From: Euphorbia lathyris
Taxonomy: Eukaryota; Streptophyta; Magnoliopsida; Malpighiales; Euphorbiaceae
Assembly: GCF_963576675.1 (NCBI RefSeq)
Contig: NC_088911.1
Location: 75,111,256-75,175,255 of the forward strand
Reading direction: 5' to 3'
Length of the DNA: 64,000 bases
The notes beneath the pieces were generated by a model. It was not told the DNA's origin, made no database searches, and saw only the letters and a program-made list of their open reading frames with translations. The position numbers and the translations under genes are program-made. This document shows positions 12,501 to 23,657 of this stretch, piece by piece (position 1 is the first letter of the stretch; the number at the start of each line of letters is the position of its first letter).

Positions 12501-15500
12501 GGTTGGTCCTCCCATTTTGATAATTGAATTCTCTCATCAATTCTGCATCTAGTTTCTTAATTTATAAGACTAGTTTTGGCTCTAGGATTGCTGCCAATAT
12601 CATCAAGCCAAAGATGGAGATGGATGGGTTGAATACAAAGGTTCTTTGGTCTTTGATAGGCCTCAAAAGGTATGTTCCTCTCAGGGAGTTCTTTTTATCT
12701 GCAACAACAACAACAACAACAACAACAAAGCCTTAGTCCCGAAATGATTCGGGGTCGGCTAACATGAACCATCATATAAAACCGTGAAAATCAAGTCGTG
12801 TCAGCGACACAGATTCGCTCCCTCCACTCCGTCCTATCCACTACCATATTTTCCTCAATTCCCAATAAACTCATATCACTCTCGATCACCCTCCTCCAAG
12901 TTTGCTTAGGTCTTCCCCTACCCCTCACCACTACATCCCTTTGCCACTCTTCGGTTCTCCTAACCGGCGCATCAAGCGCTCTACGTCTCACATGGCCAAA
13001 CCACCTTAGTCGGTTTTCTCTCATTTTATTCTCAATAGATGTGACCCCTACTTTTGTCCTAATTATTTCATTACGCACCCGGTCCTTTCTCGTGTGACCA
13101 CACATCCATCTCAACATACGCATCTCCGCCACCGACATCTTATGGATGTGGCAGTGTTTCACTGCCCAACACTCCGTACCATATAACAATGCTGGTCTAA
13201 TTGCCGTCCGGTAGAATTTTCCCTTCAATCTATTAGGCATGCCGGGATCACAAAGGAAACCCGTAGCACTCTTCCACTTCGACCAACCAGCTTTAATCCT
13301 ATGAGCAACATCTCCATCTACTTCTCCATCCGTTTGGATAATAGATCCTAAATACCGGAAGCAATCCGAGGCCTGAACAACTCTCCCATCTAGGATGATT
13401 GTCCCTGCCTCCCTACTCCTACGGCCGCTAAACTTACACTCCAAATATTCTGTCTTACTTCGACTCAACTTAAAGCCTCTAGATTCTAGAGTTTGCCTCC
13501 ATAGTTCCAACTTCATCTCCACTCCTTCTTTCGTCTCCTCAACCAACACAATATCATCTGCAAACAGCATGCACCATGGTATACCATCTTGAAGTGAACT
13601 TGTTAGTTCATCCATAACGATGGCAAAAAGAAATGGGCTTAGTGCGGAACCTTGATGCACTCCAATCGTAATAGGAAACTCTTCAGTCTTCCCAACACTA
13701 GTACGTACACTCGTGCATACTCCCTCATACATGTCCTTTATGATGTCAATATATTTCCGCGAAATGCCTTTCCTTATCAAGGCCCACCAAAGTACTTCCC
13801 TTGGTACCTTATCATATGCTTTCTCCAAGTCAATGAAAACCATATGCAAGTCTTTCTTCTTATTTCGATAGTGCTCCATTAATTGTCTCATTAGATGGAT
13901 GGCTTCCATAGTTGATCTTCCCGGCATAAAGCCAAACTGGTTTTCCGAGATCTTCACCGTCCTCCTTAGCCTTTGTTCAATCACTCGCTCCCAAAGTTTC
14001 ATAGTGTGACTCATTAATTTGATTCCCCGATAGTTGGCACAATCTTGGACATCGCCTTTGTTCTTATACAAAGGGATTAAGGTACTTTTCCTCCATTCTG
14101 ATGGCATCTTATTGTTTCTCCAAATTTTGTTGAAGAACGTCGTCAACCATTCGAATCCTCTTTCTCCCAAACATCTCCAAATCTCAATAGGGATGCCATC
14201 AGGTCCTACTGCTTTCTTCAACTTCATCTTACTTAATGCCATTTTGACTTCACCCTTTTGAATTCTCCGCAGGCATTCATGATTTATCATATCGTGATGG
14301 ATACTTATATCTCCAACATCTTGTTGGCGATCTCCATTAAATAAGTCATCAAAATAGGACCTCCATCGTTCCTTGATATCCTTATCTCCAACTAGGACTT
14401 TCTGGTCCACATCCTTCACACATTTAACTTTTCCGAGATCTCGCGTCTTCCTATCTCTCATCCGAGCAATTCTATATATGTCTCTTTCCCCTTCTTTCGT
14501 ATCCAATCTTGTATACAGATCCCGATTCACCTTTGCTCTAGCATCTCGTATGACCTTCTTTACTTCCCTTTTAGCCTCTTTGTATTTTTCGTAGTTCTCG
14601 TCACTCCTACATTTCCCCAATAGTTTATAGGATTCTCTCTTACTCTTTACTGCTTGTCGTACTTCTTCTGTCCACCAAGATGTGTCCTTACCCGGTGGCA
14701 TGCTACCTTTAGATTCCCCTAGAACTTCCTTCGCTACTTCCCTTATACTATGCTCCATCTTATTCCATATCGAATCTATATCTGAATCCATATTGCAAGT
14801 CCAAATATCTTTTTTGGTCATCTCATCCACAAATTTTTGTTGATTCTCCCCTTGCAATTTCCACCACTTAATCTTAGTCTCTACTTGAGGTGTTTGTTTT
14901 CTTATACATTTCCTACTTCGAAAATCTAGCACCACTACTCTATGTTGGGTTGTCGTACTCTCACCAGGGATCACCTTACAATCAATATAACTCTTTCTCC
15001 AAGCACTCCTTACTAAGAAGAAGTCAATTTGGCTCGCATTACCGCCACTCCGATAAGTCACTAAGTGGGATGTTCTCTTCATAAACCATGTGTTCATGAT
15101 ACTCAAGTCATAGGCTGATGCGAATTCCAAAATATCATTTCCTGCTTCATTCTTATCTCCAAAACCATACCCTCCATGAACACTCTCAAACCCATCTCGC
15201 CTAGAACCCACGTGTCCATTGAGATCACCCCCTAGTACCATTTTTTCATCCCTAGGAACCTGTTGCACCACTTCCTCTAAGTCATCCCAAAAAGCTTGTC
15301 TTATAGACACATCTAATCCTATTTGTGGCGCATATGCACTAATGACATTCACAACCTCATCCCCTATCACTAGCTTAACACTCATAATTCTATCGCTCTT
15401 CCTAGACACCGCTACTACCTCATCAATATACTCCCTATCAATAAGAATACCTACTCCATTTCTACCCTTATCCTTTCCTGAGTACCAAAGCTTATAACCC

Positions 15501-18500
15501 CAAGGAGCTATCTCTCTAGCCTTAGCTCCAACCCACTTGGTTTCTTGTAGGCATAATATATTTATTCTCCTCCTCTTCATAACATCTACAATTTCAGCTA
15601 ATCTTCCTGTCAAAGAACCTATGTTCCATGTCCCAAAGCGTAACCTACTACCCTTACCCCTACCCCTACCATTACCGTGGACTAGCTTATTTACCCGCAA
15701 CCCTTGCATATTTGACACCACCCCCGGGTCCTGGGGTGGCGCGCCGCTTCGGGGCGACGACCTAGCAACCCTTGCACATTTATCACTACACCCGGGTCTA
15801 GGAAGTGCAGCGCGTCGCTGAGTAGGGAACGCCCCAATGGTATTTATATTATGGTTCATGTCATAAGATGTGACTAAGTTTTACGCTGGCCGCCACAAAC
15901 CTACCGCAACCCTCCTCCTTTGTCCGGGCTTGGGACCGGCTGTAAAGGCCACCAAGTGACCCTCACAGGCGGAGTTAGTTCTTTTTATATGCAATCATTA
16001 TTAATTTAAGTTGGATATATTTAAACTTTTGAAACCATATATATGGCCTTTGAGAGGAGAATTAGACATGTTCAACTCCATAAGTCCTTCGACATTTTTG
16101 CAATAGTTTGGGTTGTAAAAAGTTGCTGAATTTCTATTTTGTTATTGGTGTATGGTTGTTTCTTTGTGGTTATATGCCGTAGGGCTCACAGATGTATCCA
16201 AGCTTTGTCCAAAATTATTTCAAGGTGTTAACACATCTTTTGGATGTTGAACTTCTGATTCTGTTCCATTGAGTTCTCATATTTCAACTGTGTTTTACTG
16301 AGCCATCGTGTTGTTGGTTTTAGTACTATAAAGGGTTTTCTAATTATTAGCTGAAAAGAGTAAAAAAAATACTCAATAGAAGAAATGAATAAAGTTCAAG
16401 GGCTGAGGATGTGTTTGCTGGACCATTATTATTGTCATTATTGTGGCTACAAAATGAGAGAGGAGTTATCCCCCATATTCTAATTTTACTTCTTATCTCT
16501 TCAAAAAATTTCTTTCTTAAAGAATAAATGCTTTTATAAAATAGATCTAAACACATTGTATAATTTAAAGGGCTATCAGTTCAGAAAAAAATGCAGTATC
16601 TTGTATAATCAAAATTATTTCTTAACTATCGTTTTCCTAGGTAAATCATAAATGTTGGCAGCTTGGAACATTATTTGTTACAACCATCAAACTTTCTAGG
16701 AGCAGATAAATTTCAGATTAGAGGAAGTATGCATGAAAAATTTGTATCCTTGTGATGTCTTTGAAAAAGCCCAAAGTGAGAGTTGCGAATGATAACAACA
16801 ATAAGAACCTGGCTTTGTCAGCTATATGGATCCCTCTGTTTTGATCAGTCATTTGAAGGATCTGTATCGTCTGATAAGATTTGATTGTGTGAACTTGCTG
16901 AGAGATGCGAATTAGGCAATAATTTGTGTCGGATGTAAACATTTACTTTTCTTTTGTGTTCATATTGAATGTTTGTACCCTCTCAAACATCAGAATTATA
17001 TGCATGATTGAATTACACTCATTGCCCCTCAACTTTGGCCTTACTTTTTATATGGCCTGTGAACTTCAAACCCACATATAAAAATCCCTGAACTTTGCCT
17101 AACATAAAATCCCTTATGGAAGTAAACTACCTCATAATGACCGCTGGCGACCTCAAAGTTGAAAAGTCCAAGAATTAAAGTTGTTTGGAACCACATTTCC
17201 CATGGAATCACTTTTTCAATTTTCCAAATCATCATTTTCAGAGCTTTCTCTCTCTGAACAACCACTTTCTCTGTGTTCTAACCAATCAACACCTAAATGA
17301 CCTCAAAACCAAAAAGTTCAAGAATTAAAGTTGCTTAGAATATCATTTCTATCAGTTGTACAATGGAAGGTTACCTGCTATTGGAGTTGTTAAAGGTTAA
17401 GAGACTTTTATGTTAGTAAAGGGCAAAGTTTAGGGATTTTTATGTCCGGTTTTGAAGTTCAAGGGCCATAAAGAAACTAAGGTCAAAGTTGAGGGGCCAT
17501 GGATGTAATTTACCCGCATTTAATATATCAAGCATAACTCTTCATTTGTGTGGCAAAAGTTATATATTTCAGAGATTGATCCAGAAATGATTAAGAAGGT
17601 ACTGTTATAATTATTGTAAATAGTAAGGCTAACATGTGTGCTCTAGTATCTCTTGGAGGATTACCTGTACTTCATGTAACTAGTTTCACTATTTCGGATC
17701 TATTATTCATAGTACATGAGATATAGATGAGGCTGTCAATCATAGAACTAAAGCATGATGTTTGAAATAGAGAGGTGCAGTGTTGTAAATGTGATAGAAA
17801 TATGCCTAAAAGATTGAAAGGAGAAACTATTCAACCAACAATGAGTGTCAAGAAGTAAGAAAAGATATTGATCTAGTAGGTGTGGGATCTATTCAAGATA
17901 AAACTAGAGAAGGACGTTTGAGGTGGTTTGAATATGTTTAACGCGGTACAAATCCTGTTCTAATTGCGTGAGACTAAGGAGTGAAAATCCAAGAGTAACT
18001 TGGATGAAGGTTATTGAAATGCCTTTTGATTATTTTAGATCTTTCAAAGGATTGAAGAAGAAAACAGAAATGAGGAGAAAAAGATTATAGCCAACCCTTG
18101 TTGATTGTTATAGTTGTTTCATTGTCTCCCACCCCTCTAAAAGAAGAATGAAAAAAGGTGTATTCCACTTTCACATATTTATTTGGAAACTTAGATATTA
18201 CACAAGGTGAAATATACAGTTCACCAATCCGGTTGGCGAGGGTTCATGGATTGGAATAGTGGAATCCTTCATGAATCTTACTATTTTATCGTGAAGTTCA
18301 GAAAGAAAATATGTGTTTCCAATTTTCCATTGAATGACTGGCATTATCTTGTTAAATTTCAGGTTATGCTACTTTGAGATATGTGCTTCTGTTCACTGTT
18401 GGTTTTTGTTACTGTTAGGTGGAAATACCTCGTGCTTTTGTTTGTGCAGAGAGCAAAATTTTTGACGTGTCAGAATGGGCTATTTGTCAGGTCAGTAGTG

Positions 18501-18932
18501 CCTTTTGCTTGAATCTTGATGCTTAAGTTTTATTTTGCTTGCCTTGTGAGAATTTCAACTTCTTTGTGGGTGTCTGCAATGAACTTTTGGAGAAGTCCTT
18601 GGGATGATAACTGGTTGAGGGTAGAGCTTTGATTGGCTATAATCTGATGATTGGCTTTGCAGGGAATGGCATGTAGGCCTAATACTCATAGGCCTAGCTT
18701 CCATGTAAACATGGTAGGCCTGGAAAAGACGCAACGATCGAACTCAAGCAGGTATCCCTGGGATTTGGATGCTGAAATGATGGATGAGGATGAGGAAGAA
18801 TTTGAGATTTGGCTTCAGCAGGCCTTGGCTTCTGGCCTCTTTTGTGAGACTTCCACTAGGAGAAAGAGTTGGAGTCCTTTCAAGTTGAATCAAAAGAAAG
18901 GGAAGAAACAATGGCGAAGATCTTCAACTTGA
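6536..18932 (+). CDS. DnaJ-domain membrane protein, DNAJC14/Jiv-like
   Basis: Nine coding exons by GT-AG and phase: 6536-6856, 7270-7399, 8117-8604, 9072-9152, 9303-9404, 12388-12501, 12586-12669, 18419-18490, 18663-18932, giving 553 aa. Residues about 75-190 hold several hydrophobic membrane segments. An acidic/Ser-rich linker follows. A J domain lies at about 290-355 with HPD at 318-320, split by the intron before exon 4. A Cys-rich Jiv90-like domain follows (C389, C392, C400, C411, C414, C415; then [10 protein letters not shown]). An acidic stretch (MDEDEEEFE) and a basic C-terminus complete it. Plant relatives are At1g79030/At1g16680, recalled from memory. J proteins stimulate Hsp70; the membrane segments suggest an ER or endomembrane location, by analogy with DNAJC14. 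The ATG at 6536 opens MEDIGL, the family's usual start. Intron 7 is about 5.7 kb because of transposon insertions. No stop or frame break was seen. Confidence 0.9.
10225..10265. repeat. AT/TG/CA compound microsatellite
   Basis: ATATATATATGTGTGTGTGTATACACACACACACACACA, whose TG and CA halves are self-complementary and could form a hairpin. It sits in intron 5 of the DnaJ gene. Confidence 0.8.
10565..11071 (+). repeat. Tandem duplication, about 246-bp unit, two copies
   Basis: Unit 1 (10565-10810) and unit 2 (10811-about 11071) both start TTAAAATGGTAGTAAAATG and end with ATACAAATATAGTTCA(G/C)TGC. They are similar along their length with scattered substitutions and small indels, for example an extra TTGATAAAATAA in unit 2. 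It is entirely intronic. Confidence 0.85.
12687..12704. repeat. Target-site duplication, 3' side of RTE copy 1
   Basis: AGTTCTTTTTATCTGCAA, matching 15977-15994 (AGTTCTTTTTATATGCAA) with one mismatch. The (CAA)n tail of the LINE follows directly. Confidence 0.9.
12705..15976 (-). mobile_element. Full-length RTE-type LINE, copy 1
   Basis: Non-LTR retrotransposon of 3272 bp flanked by an 18-bp target-site duplication. In minus orientation it begins AACTCCGCCTGTGAGGG and has a 117-bp 5' leader, one 1022-codon ORF, a short 3' UTR of about 60 bp (ending CTAAGGCTTTG) and a (TTG)n tail instead of poly(A), as RTE elements do. It lies in intron 7 of the DnaJ gene, antisense to it. A second copy is at 29072-32321. 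Confidence 0.92.
12791..15859 (-). CDS. RTE LINE endonuclease-reverse transcriptase, 1022 aa
   Basis: Single ORF without stops. An APE-type endonuclease occupies about residues 74-315: TWN (N79), QETKW (E106), GGDLNGH (D212, N214), QIDF (D279), TTQH (H306). The reverse transcriptase spans about 545-870, with NYRGIKL near 609, [10 protein letters not shown] (D677), [10 protein letters not shown] near 733 and FADD at 766-769. The C-terminus carries the [11 protein letters not shown] and [10 protein letters not shown] phrases usual in plant RTE proteins, often mis-annotated as 'craniofacial development protein 2-like'. It nicks target DNA and copies its own RNA at the nick. All residues I would expect in the active sites are present, so this copy could be active. 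Confidence 0.92.
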   Translation of the reverse strand: MNHNINTIGAFPTQRRAALPRPGCSDKCARVARSSPRSGAPPQDPGVVSNMQGLRVNKLVHGNGRGRGKGSRLRFGTWNIGSLTGRLAEIVDVMKRRRINILCLQETKWVGAKAREIAPWGYKLWYSGKDKGRNGVGILIDREYIDEVVAVSRKSDRIMSVKLVIGDEVVNVISAYAPQIGLDVSIRQAFWDDLEEVVQQVPRDEKMVLGGDLNGHVGSRRDGFESVHGGYGFGDKNEAGNDILEFASAYDLSIMNTWFMKRTSHLVTYRSGGNASQIDFFLVRSAWRKSYIDCKVIPGESTTTQHRVVVLDFRSRKCIRKQTPQVETKIKWWKLQGENQQKFVDEMTKKDIWTCNMDSDIDSIWNKMEHSIREVAKEVLGESKGSMPPGKDTSWWTEEVRQAVKSKRESYKLLGKCRSDENYEKYKEAKREVKKVIRDARAKVNRDLYTRLDTKEGERDIYRIARMRDRKTRDLGKVKCVKDVDQKVLVGDKDIKERWRSYFDDLFNGDRQQDVGDISIHHDMINHECLRRIQKGEVKMALSKMKLKKAVGPDGIPIEIWRCLGERGFEWLTTFFNKIWRNNKMPSEWRKSTLIPLYKNKGDVQDCANYRGIKLMSHTMKLWERVIEQRLRRTVKISENQFGFMPGRSTMEAIHLMRQLMEHYRNKKKDLHMVFIDLEKAYDKVPREVLWWALIRKGISRKYIDIIKDMYEGVCTSVRTSVGKTEEFPITIGVHQGSALSPFLFAIVMDELTSSLQDGIPWCMLFADDIVLVEETKEGVEMKLELWRQTLESRGFKLSRSKTEYLECKFSGRRSREAGTIILDGRVVQASDCFRYLGSIIQTDGEVDGDVAHRIKAGWSKWKSATGFLCDPGMPNRLKGKFYRTAIRPALLYGTECWAVKHCHIHKMSVAEMRMLRWMCGHTRKDRVRNEIIRTKVGVTSIENKMRENRLRWFGHVRRRALDAPVRRTEEWQRDVVVRGRGRPKQTWRRVIESDMSLLGIEENMVVDRTEWRERICVADTT
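15977..15994. repeat. Target-site duplication, 5' side of RTE copy 1
   Basis: AGTTCTTTTTATATGCAA, pairing with 12687-12704 (17 of 18 identical). Confidence 0.9.
17011..17511. mobile_element. Inverted-repeat MITE-like element in DnaJ intron 7
   Basis: The left arm (AATTACACTCATTGCCCCTC...) and the reverse complement of the right arm (AAATTACATCCATGGCCCCTC...) match over at least 100 bp with substitutions. Interior phrases CAAGAATTAAAGTTG occur twice in direct orientation. There is no coding potential. The target-site duplication is not clear, so the superfamily is unassigned. Confidence 0.7.
17870..18115 (+). pseudogene. Old RTE LINE 3' relic
   Basis: Broken coding traces read [19 protein letters not shown] and then [10 protein letters not shown], matching the C-terminal [19 protein letters not shown] and [10 protein letters not shown] phrases of the intact RTE ORFs nearby. 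It is on the opposite strand to RTE copy 1, in the same intron. It is too diverged to have come from that copy and so represents an older insertion. Confidence 0.7.
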
Positions 18933-19660
18933 ATGGTTGGTTGGAAGGATGAACTAAGCAGCAAAAAGATTTCCACAACAAAAACTAAGGAAAAGTAAAA
19001 CAGTTTTTGTCGGTGATTGTTTCGGCTACCAAAAAGTGATTTGCGGCTGAGACTGGATTAAAATTGAGATGGTTTTGAGATCAAATGCACAAATGTTTCA
19101 TCATCATTTTGGGGCTTCTATTTAGCCTGTTACAGCAATTCAATTTAATTCACCTCCTGAGCAAAAAAACCTCCCCACACCCCTAGAGAAAAAAAAGGGA
19201 AGAGCATCCAGGGGCCTCAATTTCAAATATCCGTCTAGTGTACATATTATTTTCAATATAATGTGAATTGCTATAGGCATTTCTCTCTCATAGATTAATA
19301 TTGTTTGAGATTTGGTAAATATTTATGAAATTCGTTTAGTAATTAGGGATGGCCATGTCTCGTGTTGTGCTACGCATAAAGTTAAGATGTTCATGACTAG
19401 GGTCGTTAAAACTTATGGTAAATAATTCAGCAAGTTTGTACATTACACCATTCTCTTTATTTTCAAAAATACATAATAGTCCAAGTCTTTGTTAAAATCA
19501 ATTAGCTTCCTAGGTTCTTTTAGCCAAAAATTAAGTTTTATACAAAATTTAAAATTTAATAAAGTCTTATAGTGTTTTTGTTTTATTATATTAATGTCAG
19601 TATAAAGAAAGGAATATTTTTTTTATGGTTGAAAAAAGGAATATTAATAAGCGATAAGGA
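18933..19660. other. 3' UTR and downstream flank of the DnaJ gene
   Basis: Non-coding. The transcript end is not determined. AATATAATGTG near 19253 is A+T-rich as expected for plant polyadenylation regions, but no single signal stands out. Confidence 0.4.
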
Positions 19661-19664
19661 ATCG

Positions 19665-19815
19665 ATTAAGGTTAGCCTGAGTGGTTAAGAGTCTCGAGTC
19701 GTTTAAGTTAGATCTTGAGTTCGAGTTCTAATGTATGTAAAAAGTTTTAATTGGGAAATGATTCACTTACAGGATGCTTAACGAGTGTTGAACTGAGAAA
19801 TCGGACGAACTATAA
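19665..19815 (+). mobile_element. tRNA-derived SINE (probable)
   Basis: A pol III box A-like TAGCCTGAGTGGTTAAGAG at 19673-19691 and box B-like GAGTTCGAGTTCT at 19717-19729 are spaced as in tRNA-derived SINE heads. It does not fold as an intact tRNA. The 3' end and target duplication are not clear. Confidence 0.5.
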
Positions 19816-20321
19816 AAAAAGTGATAAAATATAAAAATACTCTTAATGTTGTTAGCAAATAATAGTTTTACCTCTTAACGTCATAAATAGTATATTAAAA
19901 ACTTAATGTTAGCTGGGTTAATTTTAGACATTATTGAAAAATATATAATTTTGTTTTCTTATTCTGCATTAAGAAATAAGACTTTAGGAATGTAAAGATG
20001 CAATGCTTTCAAGTTGATAAATATTTGGGTTTTAATTTTTTTTGTCTAATAAAAGCAAATTACATGATATATCTTTTAAATTTTTTCTTTTGATGTGTAT
20101 ACATATGTTTTTGATTTGTTACCAATGTAATAACATGATTAATGTGTATAATAAAAATTATAGTTGTCAAAATTAGACTGATCAAGGAATGGAAAAGACA
20201 GAGGATTAAGGGTCTGGGGTTCAACCGGTGTTCAAAAATTCATATAAAAATTATATTTTTATTCACATTTAACCTTATAACATAATACAATATTAACATT
20301 ATTAACAATATTAACAATATG

Positions 20322-20972
20322 ACCGGGTTTGGAAGGGACGAATGATGCCGCCAGAACTTGCTGTCCAACATAGCATGGCATTTTATAATAGCTGGAAGTT
20401 GAATCAAAATGCAGCTGCAAACTCTCCACCCAGGCGCGCTGTAACTGCGGTAGGATGGCAAAGGCCAATGACAGGCTTCATCAAGTGCAACCTCGACGCC
20501 TCTTTATTTGCCGCAGCTGGAATGTATGGATGGGGTGCTATCCTGCGACGTGAAGATGGTTCGGTGCTTGCAGTATGTAGTGAGACGAAGCAGGGGCTGC
20601 CGACTCTTGCTTTAGCAGAGGCTTTAGCTTTGAAGAGCAGTATTGAATGGGTATTATCACTGCAGCTATCTCATGTCATCTTCGAAATGGACGCTAAAAC
20701 GATTGTTGATAAATTGCACTCTCAGGAGCCGGATTTGTCAGAATTAGGATGTATCATTCAAGAGAGTAGGGAGTTAATTACTCACATCACAGAATGTGAT
20801 GTAAAGTTTTGTCCTAGATTAGCGAATGGCGTTGCTCACAGTTTAGCTAGGGGAGTCCATTCCAATGCTAGTCCTTTTATTTCATTTGAGATTCGTAGTT
20901 GGTTAGAGTCTGTAATCGCTAACGATTTGCTACCTGCTTAATATTAAGTTTTTCTCTTCAAAAAAATAAAAA
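20322..20972 (+). mobile_element. 5'-truncated L1-type LINE carrying the RNase H domain
   Basis: The 3' end of an L1-type LINE: RNase H coding region, short 3' UTR (ATATTAAGTTTTTCTCTTC) and an A-rich tail (AAAAAAATAAAAATAAAA). The 5' boundary is taken where coding similarity fades. I could not find a convincing target-site duplication. Confidence 0.65.
20342..20941 (+). CDS. RNase H-like domain of an L1 LINE (retroelement fragment)
   Basis: 199 codons of uninterrupted frame from a truncated LINE. RNase H fold residues are visible: the first Asp in FIKCNLDAS, Glu in LALAEALAL, Asp in FEMDAK, and RLANGVAHSLARG in place of the C-terminal His/Asp motif. These domains in plant L1 elements digest RNA in RNA-DNA hybrids. 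It is not expected to be a host gene: it starts inside the ORF2 C-terminal linker, has no introns and ends in an A-rich tail. Similar in type to the copy at 41249-42040 but clearly a different lineage. Confidence 0.7.
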   Translation: MMPPELAVQHSMAFYNSWKLNQNAAANSPPRRAVTAVGWQRPMTGFIKCNLDASLFAAAGMYGWGAILRREDGSVLAVCSETKQGLPTLALAEALALKSSIEWVLSLQLSHVIFEMDAKTIVDKLHSQEPDLSELGCIIQESRELITHITECDVKFCPRLANGVAHSLARGVHSNASPFISFEIRSWLESVIANDLLPA

Positions 20973-21359
20973 TAAAAGTTATACTAATACTAATATTTTT
21001 TTAATATCAAATTATAATATTTTGAGATATCAAATTAATAAATTTAGTATGACGATATTAAAAATTTACTAAAATTCAATGAATATAAAAATTGAAAAAA
21101 GATATTCTTTTAAAACTAAATAGTTATTATTTTTATTAATATTACTAACACGTAAATATAATAAAATAATATGATATGCATTTTATAATTCAACTTAAAT
21201 TATATAATCTATTAGATTTTCAAAGTTTATTTATATGAATTAAAGTTTAAATGCTAATTAAAATTTATTAATATTGAGAAGATAAAATTGTTTTTTTTAT
21301 GATATTTATCCAAATATAAAACAAAAATATCATAAAAAAAAGTTTTATGATTGGTTTTG

Positions 21360-21840
21360 ACTTGGGTGTTTGGATGACTGCTTTTTGTGTAGAAATTAGC
21401 ATTGAAAATTTGTTGCAAGCCGAGCTTTGGGCGCTCTTTTCTAGATTGCGTTTAGCATTAGAATTATAGATTCAAAACATTGTTTTTCAGTCTGACAATT
21501 TAGAAGTTGTTCTTATTTTGATTACCATGGAGAATTATCCTTCATGTTCGCTCACCCTTGTGAGGAGTATCCGACGTTAGTCATTGATGTTTGTAAAAAG
21601 GTTCATATTGTACATATTCATTGGGAGCAAAACCGTGTTGCTGATTGTTTACCTAGCTTGGTCCATGATTCTGATCTTAGTGTTACTCGTCTAGAGATAC
21701 CCTCACCCCAAAGTCTGCACTTAATCCTCAAAGACCAGCTTGGAGCCGTCTCCCATCACATAATCCCCGATTAATTGTTTTTTTTTTGTGTGTTTTGTTT
21801 GTTTTTCTTTTCATTGTAATAAAAAAATTAGTTATATTAT
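21360..21840 (+). pseudogene. Decayed L1 RNase H fragment
   Basis: Broken reading gives AELWALFSRLRLAL, then QSDNLEVV, then (shifted frame) HIHWEQNRVADCLPSLVHDSDL, which is the C-terminal 'REANxxADxLA' type motif of plant LINE RNase H. There is an internal stop (21466-21468) and at least one frameshift near 21540. It ends in a T-rich then A-rich stretch. Confidence 0.6.
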
Positions 21841-21958
21841 TGATTTTTTTTTTGGTAGGATAGGAAAGAAAAGCAAACAAACAAAGCCACTTAACCCGGA
21901 ATCAGCCTGGAAAAGCTGACCCCCACCAAGTCATCCAAGATCAGGGACGAAATGCTAG
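21841..21958. other. Unassigned repeat-like sequence
   Basis: A T run, then GGTAGGATAGGAAAG and CCTGGAAAAGCTGACCCCCACC. This looks like the end of a dispersed repeat but I cannot assign it. Confidence 0.3.
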
Positions 21959-21968
21959 AATAATTTGT

Positions 21969-22164
21969 GAAAAAAATCTTCTGTTCCGAATTCCCTGTCC
22001 CCCATTCAATTTTTGACACGTGTCCCTTTTATCTTACTTTATTGCTACTAACTATGATTAGATATACTTAACTTTGGTTAAAGTGTAGTTAAAGGGACAC
22101 GTGTCAAAAATTAAATGGGGGACAGAGAAGGGGACATGGAATTCGGGACAAAAGATTTTTTTCC
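21969..22164. mobile_element. Mutator-like MITE, 196 bp, 10-bp target duplication
   Basis: Terminal inverted repeats begin GAAAAAAATCTT on the left and, on the reverse strand, GGAAAAAAATCTT on the right. They continue inward through CCGAATTCC, GTCCCCCATT and TTGACACGTGTCCC, so almost the whole element folds on itself. It is flanked by AATAATTTGT at 21959-21968 and 22165-22174. A 9-10 bp duplication fits the Mutator superfamily. Confidence 0.8.
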
Positions 22165-22489
22165 AATAATTTGTGACATAAGTAGTAATTTTCAACCACT
22201 AAAATACAATATAATAGCGTTGAAAGAGTAAATTTATCATTATGCATAAAGTTATTAATTTTTGATCTAGCAAAATTATGGATTGAGGGATTAAATAATG
22301 GTAAGCAATTTATTAGTTGCTATGTTTTTACATATTACATAGTCAATTCATATATTATTAAAAATAATTATATAGATCTTAAATTTTATTTTTATCAACT
22401 CTTTAATTTTTATATTAGCATCAATGATTAAATTCGATAAAATAATAATTTAAAAATGATAATTACCTTGTACCCTAGTTCAGAAGGAT

Positions 22490-22556
22490 TTGGATGGATG
22501 GTCTGGATTCAATGAACAGACCCTCTCCTGTTTTTAGTCAACAGGAGAGGATCCAA
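22490..22556. repeat. Short hairpin repeat, copy A
   Basis: About 65 bp from GGATGGTCTGGATTC to GGATCCAAAT. It contains two nested palindromes (GGTCTG...CAGACC and CTCTCCTGTT...AACAGGAGAG). A second copy lies at 23043-23107. Confidence 0.75.
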
Positions 22557-22912
22557 ATTGGGTCCCCCAACTAGAAATTTAAAGTTAATTAGAACCCTAA
22601 ACTATTAAAATCACCAGTCACGTCTTTGAACTAAACAAAAATCATTAATTGAGTCCCATCAGATGCTAAAATCAGAAAATGTGACTATTGGATATAGACT
22701 ATAATAATCTTTGTGTTGGTTCAAAATGTGTTTGGTGAAAAGGATCTGAAATTGTTCAACCGATTGAATTTCGATGAGACCTCAATTGATGATTTTTGCT
22801 TAGAATATAGACTCACTCGCGATTTGTACTTAATTCAGAGACCTGATTGATAATTTTAATAGTTTAAGATGCTAATTGACTTTAAAACTTTAGTTTGAGG
22901 AGCCAAATAGAT
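22555..22912. mobile_element. Inverted-repeat MITE-like element
   Basis: The left arm (TTGGGTCCCCCAACTAGAAATTT, AGTTAATTAG, AACTATTAAAATCA) pairs with the reverse complement of the right arm (TTGGCTCCTCAAACTAAAGTTTT, AGTCAATTAG, AACTATTAAAATTA). It is diverged and has no clear target duplication. Confidence 0.6.
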
Positions 22913-23042
22913 ATTATGCTTTATTTTAAAGAAAGGGCAAGTAAAAATTACATAAATAAATGGAAGAGGGATGGGGTGAGTTTTCAGTAAAAATAAAAAC
23001 TAATGAATTATAGTAAAATAACATCTGAACCCTTGAAATTTA

Positions 23043-23107
23043 ATGGATGGTCTGGATTCAATGAACAGACCCTCTCCTGTTTTTAGTCAACAGGATAGGA
23101 TCCAAAT
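23043..23107. repeat. Short hairpin repeat, copy B
   Basis: Nearly identical to 22490-22556, with a GGAGAGG/GGATAGG difference, in the same orientation about 550 bp away. Confidence 0.75.
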
Positions 23108-23657
23108 CCAGTTCAGAATGATAATTCATTTTTTCTATTTTAGTTTTTCTTTTTCAGGTCAATGGTCAAATTGAACAAAATAAAATTTAAATGATAATCA
23201 ACCTATACCCTATTTTTTAATGATATATATATTTTTTTTCTATTTTAGTTTTTTTTTTATTTCACATAATAATATATAGTAATTGATTTGTTGATTTTTA
23301 ATAATGCTAAAATTCTTAATTTACTACGATAGGATCTGTTTCACTAAAAATGAAAAGTTATAAAATTAAGAGTAGAACTATACAAAATTGTAAATATGAT
23401 TTTTTTTATCTTTAATAAATTATCTATAATAAAATGTAAAAAAATACGATTTTATAAAATTATCAAAGATTAATATGTTTTAATATTAGTTTGAAAATAT
23501 TATATTAAATAATAATAAAAAATGAGAACAAATAATGGAATGTTTTTATACTAATCTATACAAGTATAGAAATATTAGTGTATATATACTACACACATTT
23601 TATTATAAATATGTTGATTAAATTTGAAAATTAAAAAAAACAACATTTTACTTATAT

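Noticed and set aside
12798..15821. Plus-strand open frames inside the RTE element
   Set aside because: Antisense shadows of the intact minus-strand LINE ORF; repeated identically in the second copy.
19673..19729. Possible tRNA gene
   Set aside because: Box A and B are present but no complete cloverleaf or acceptor stem; better explained as a SINE head.
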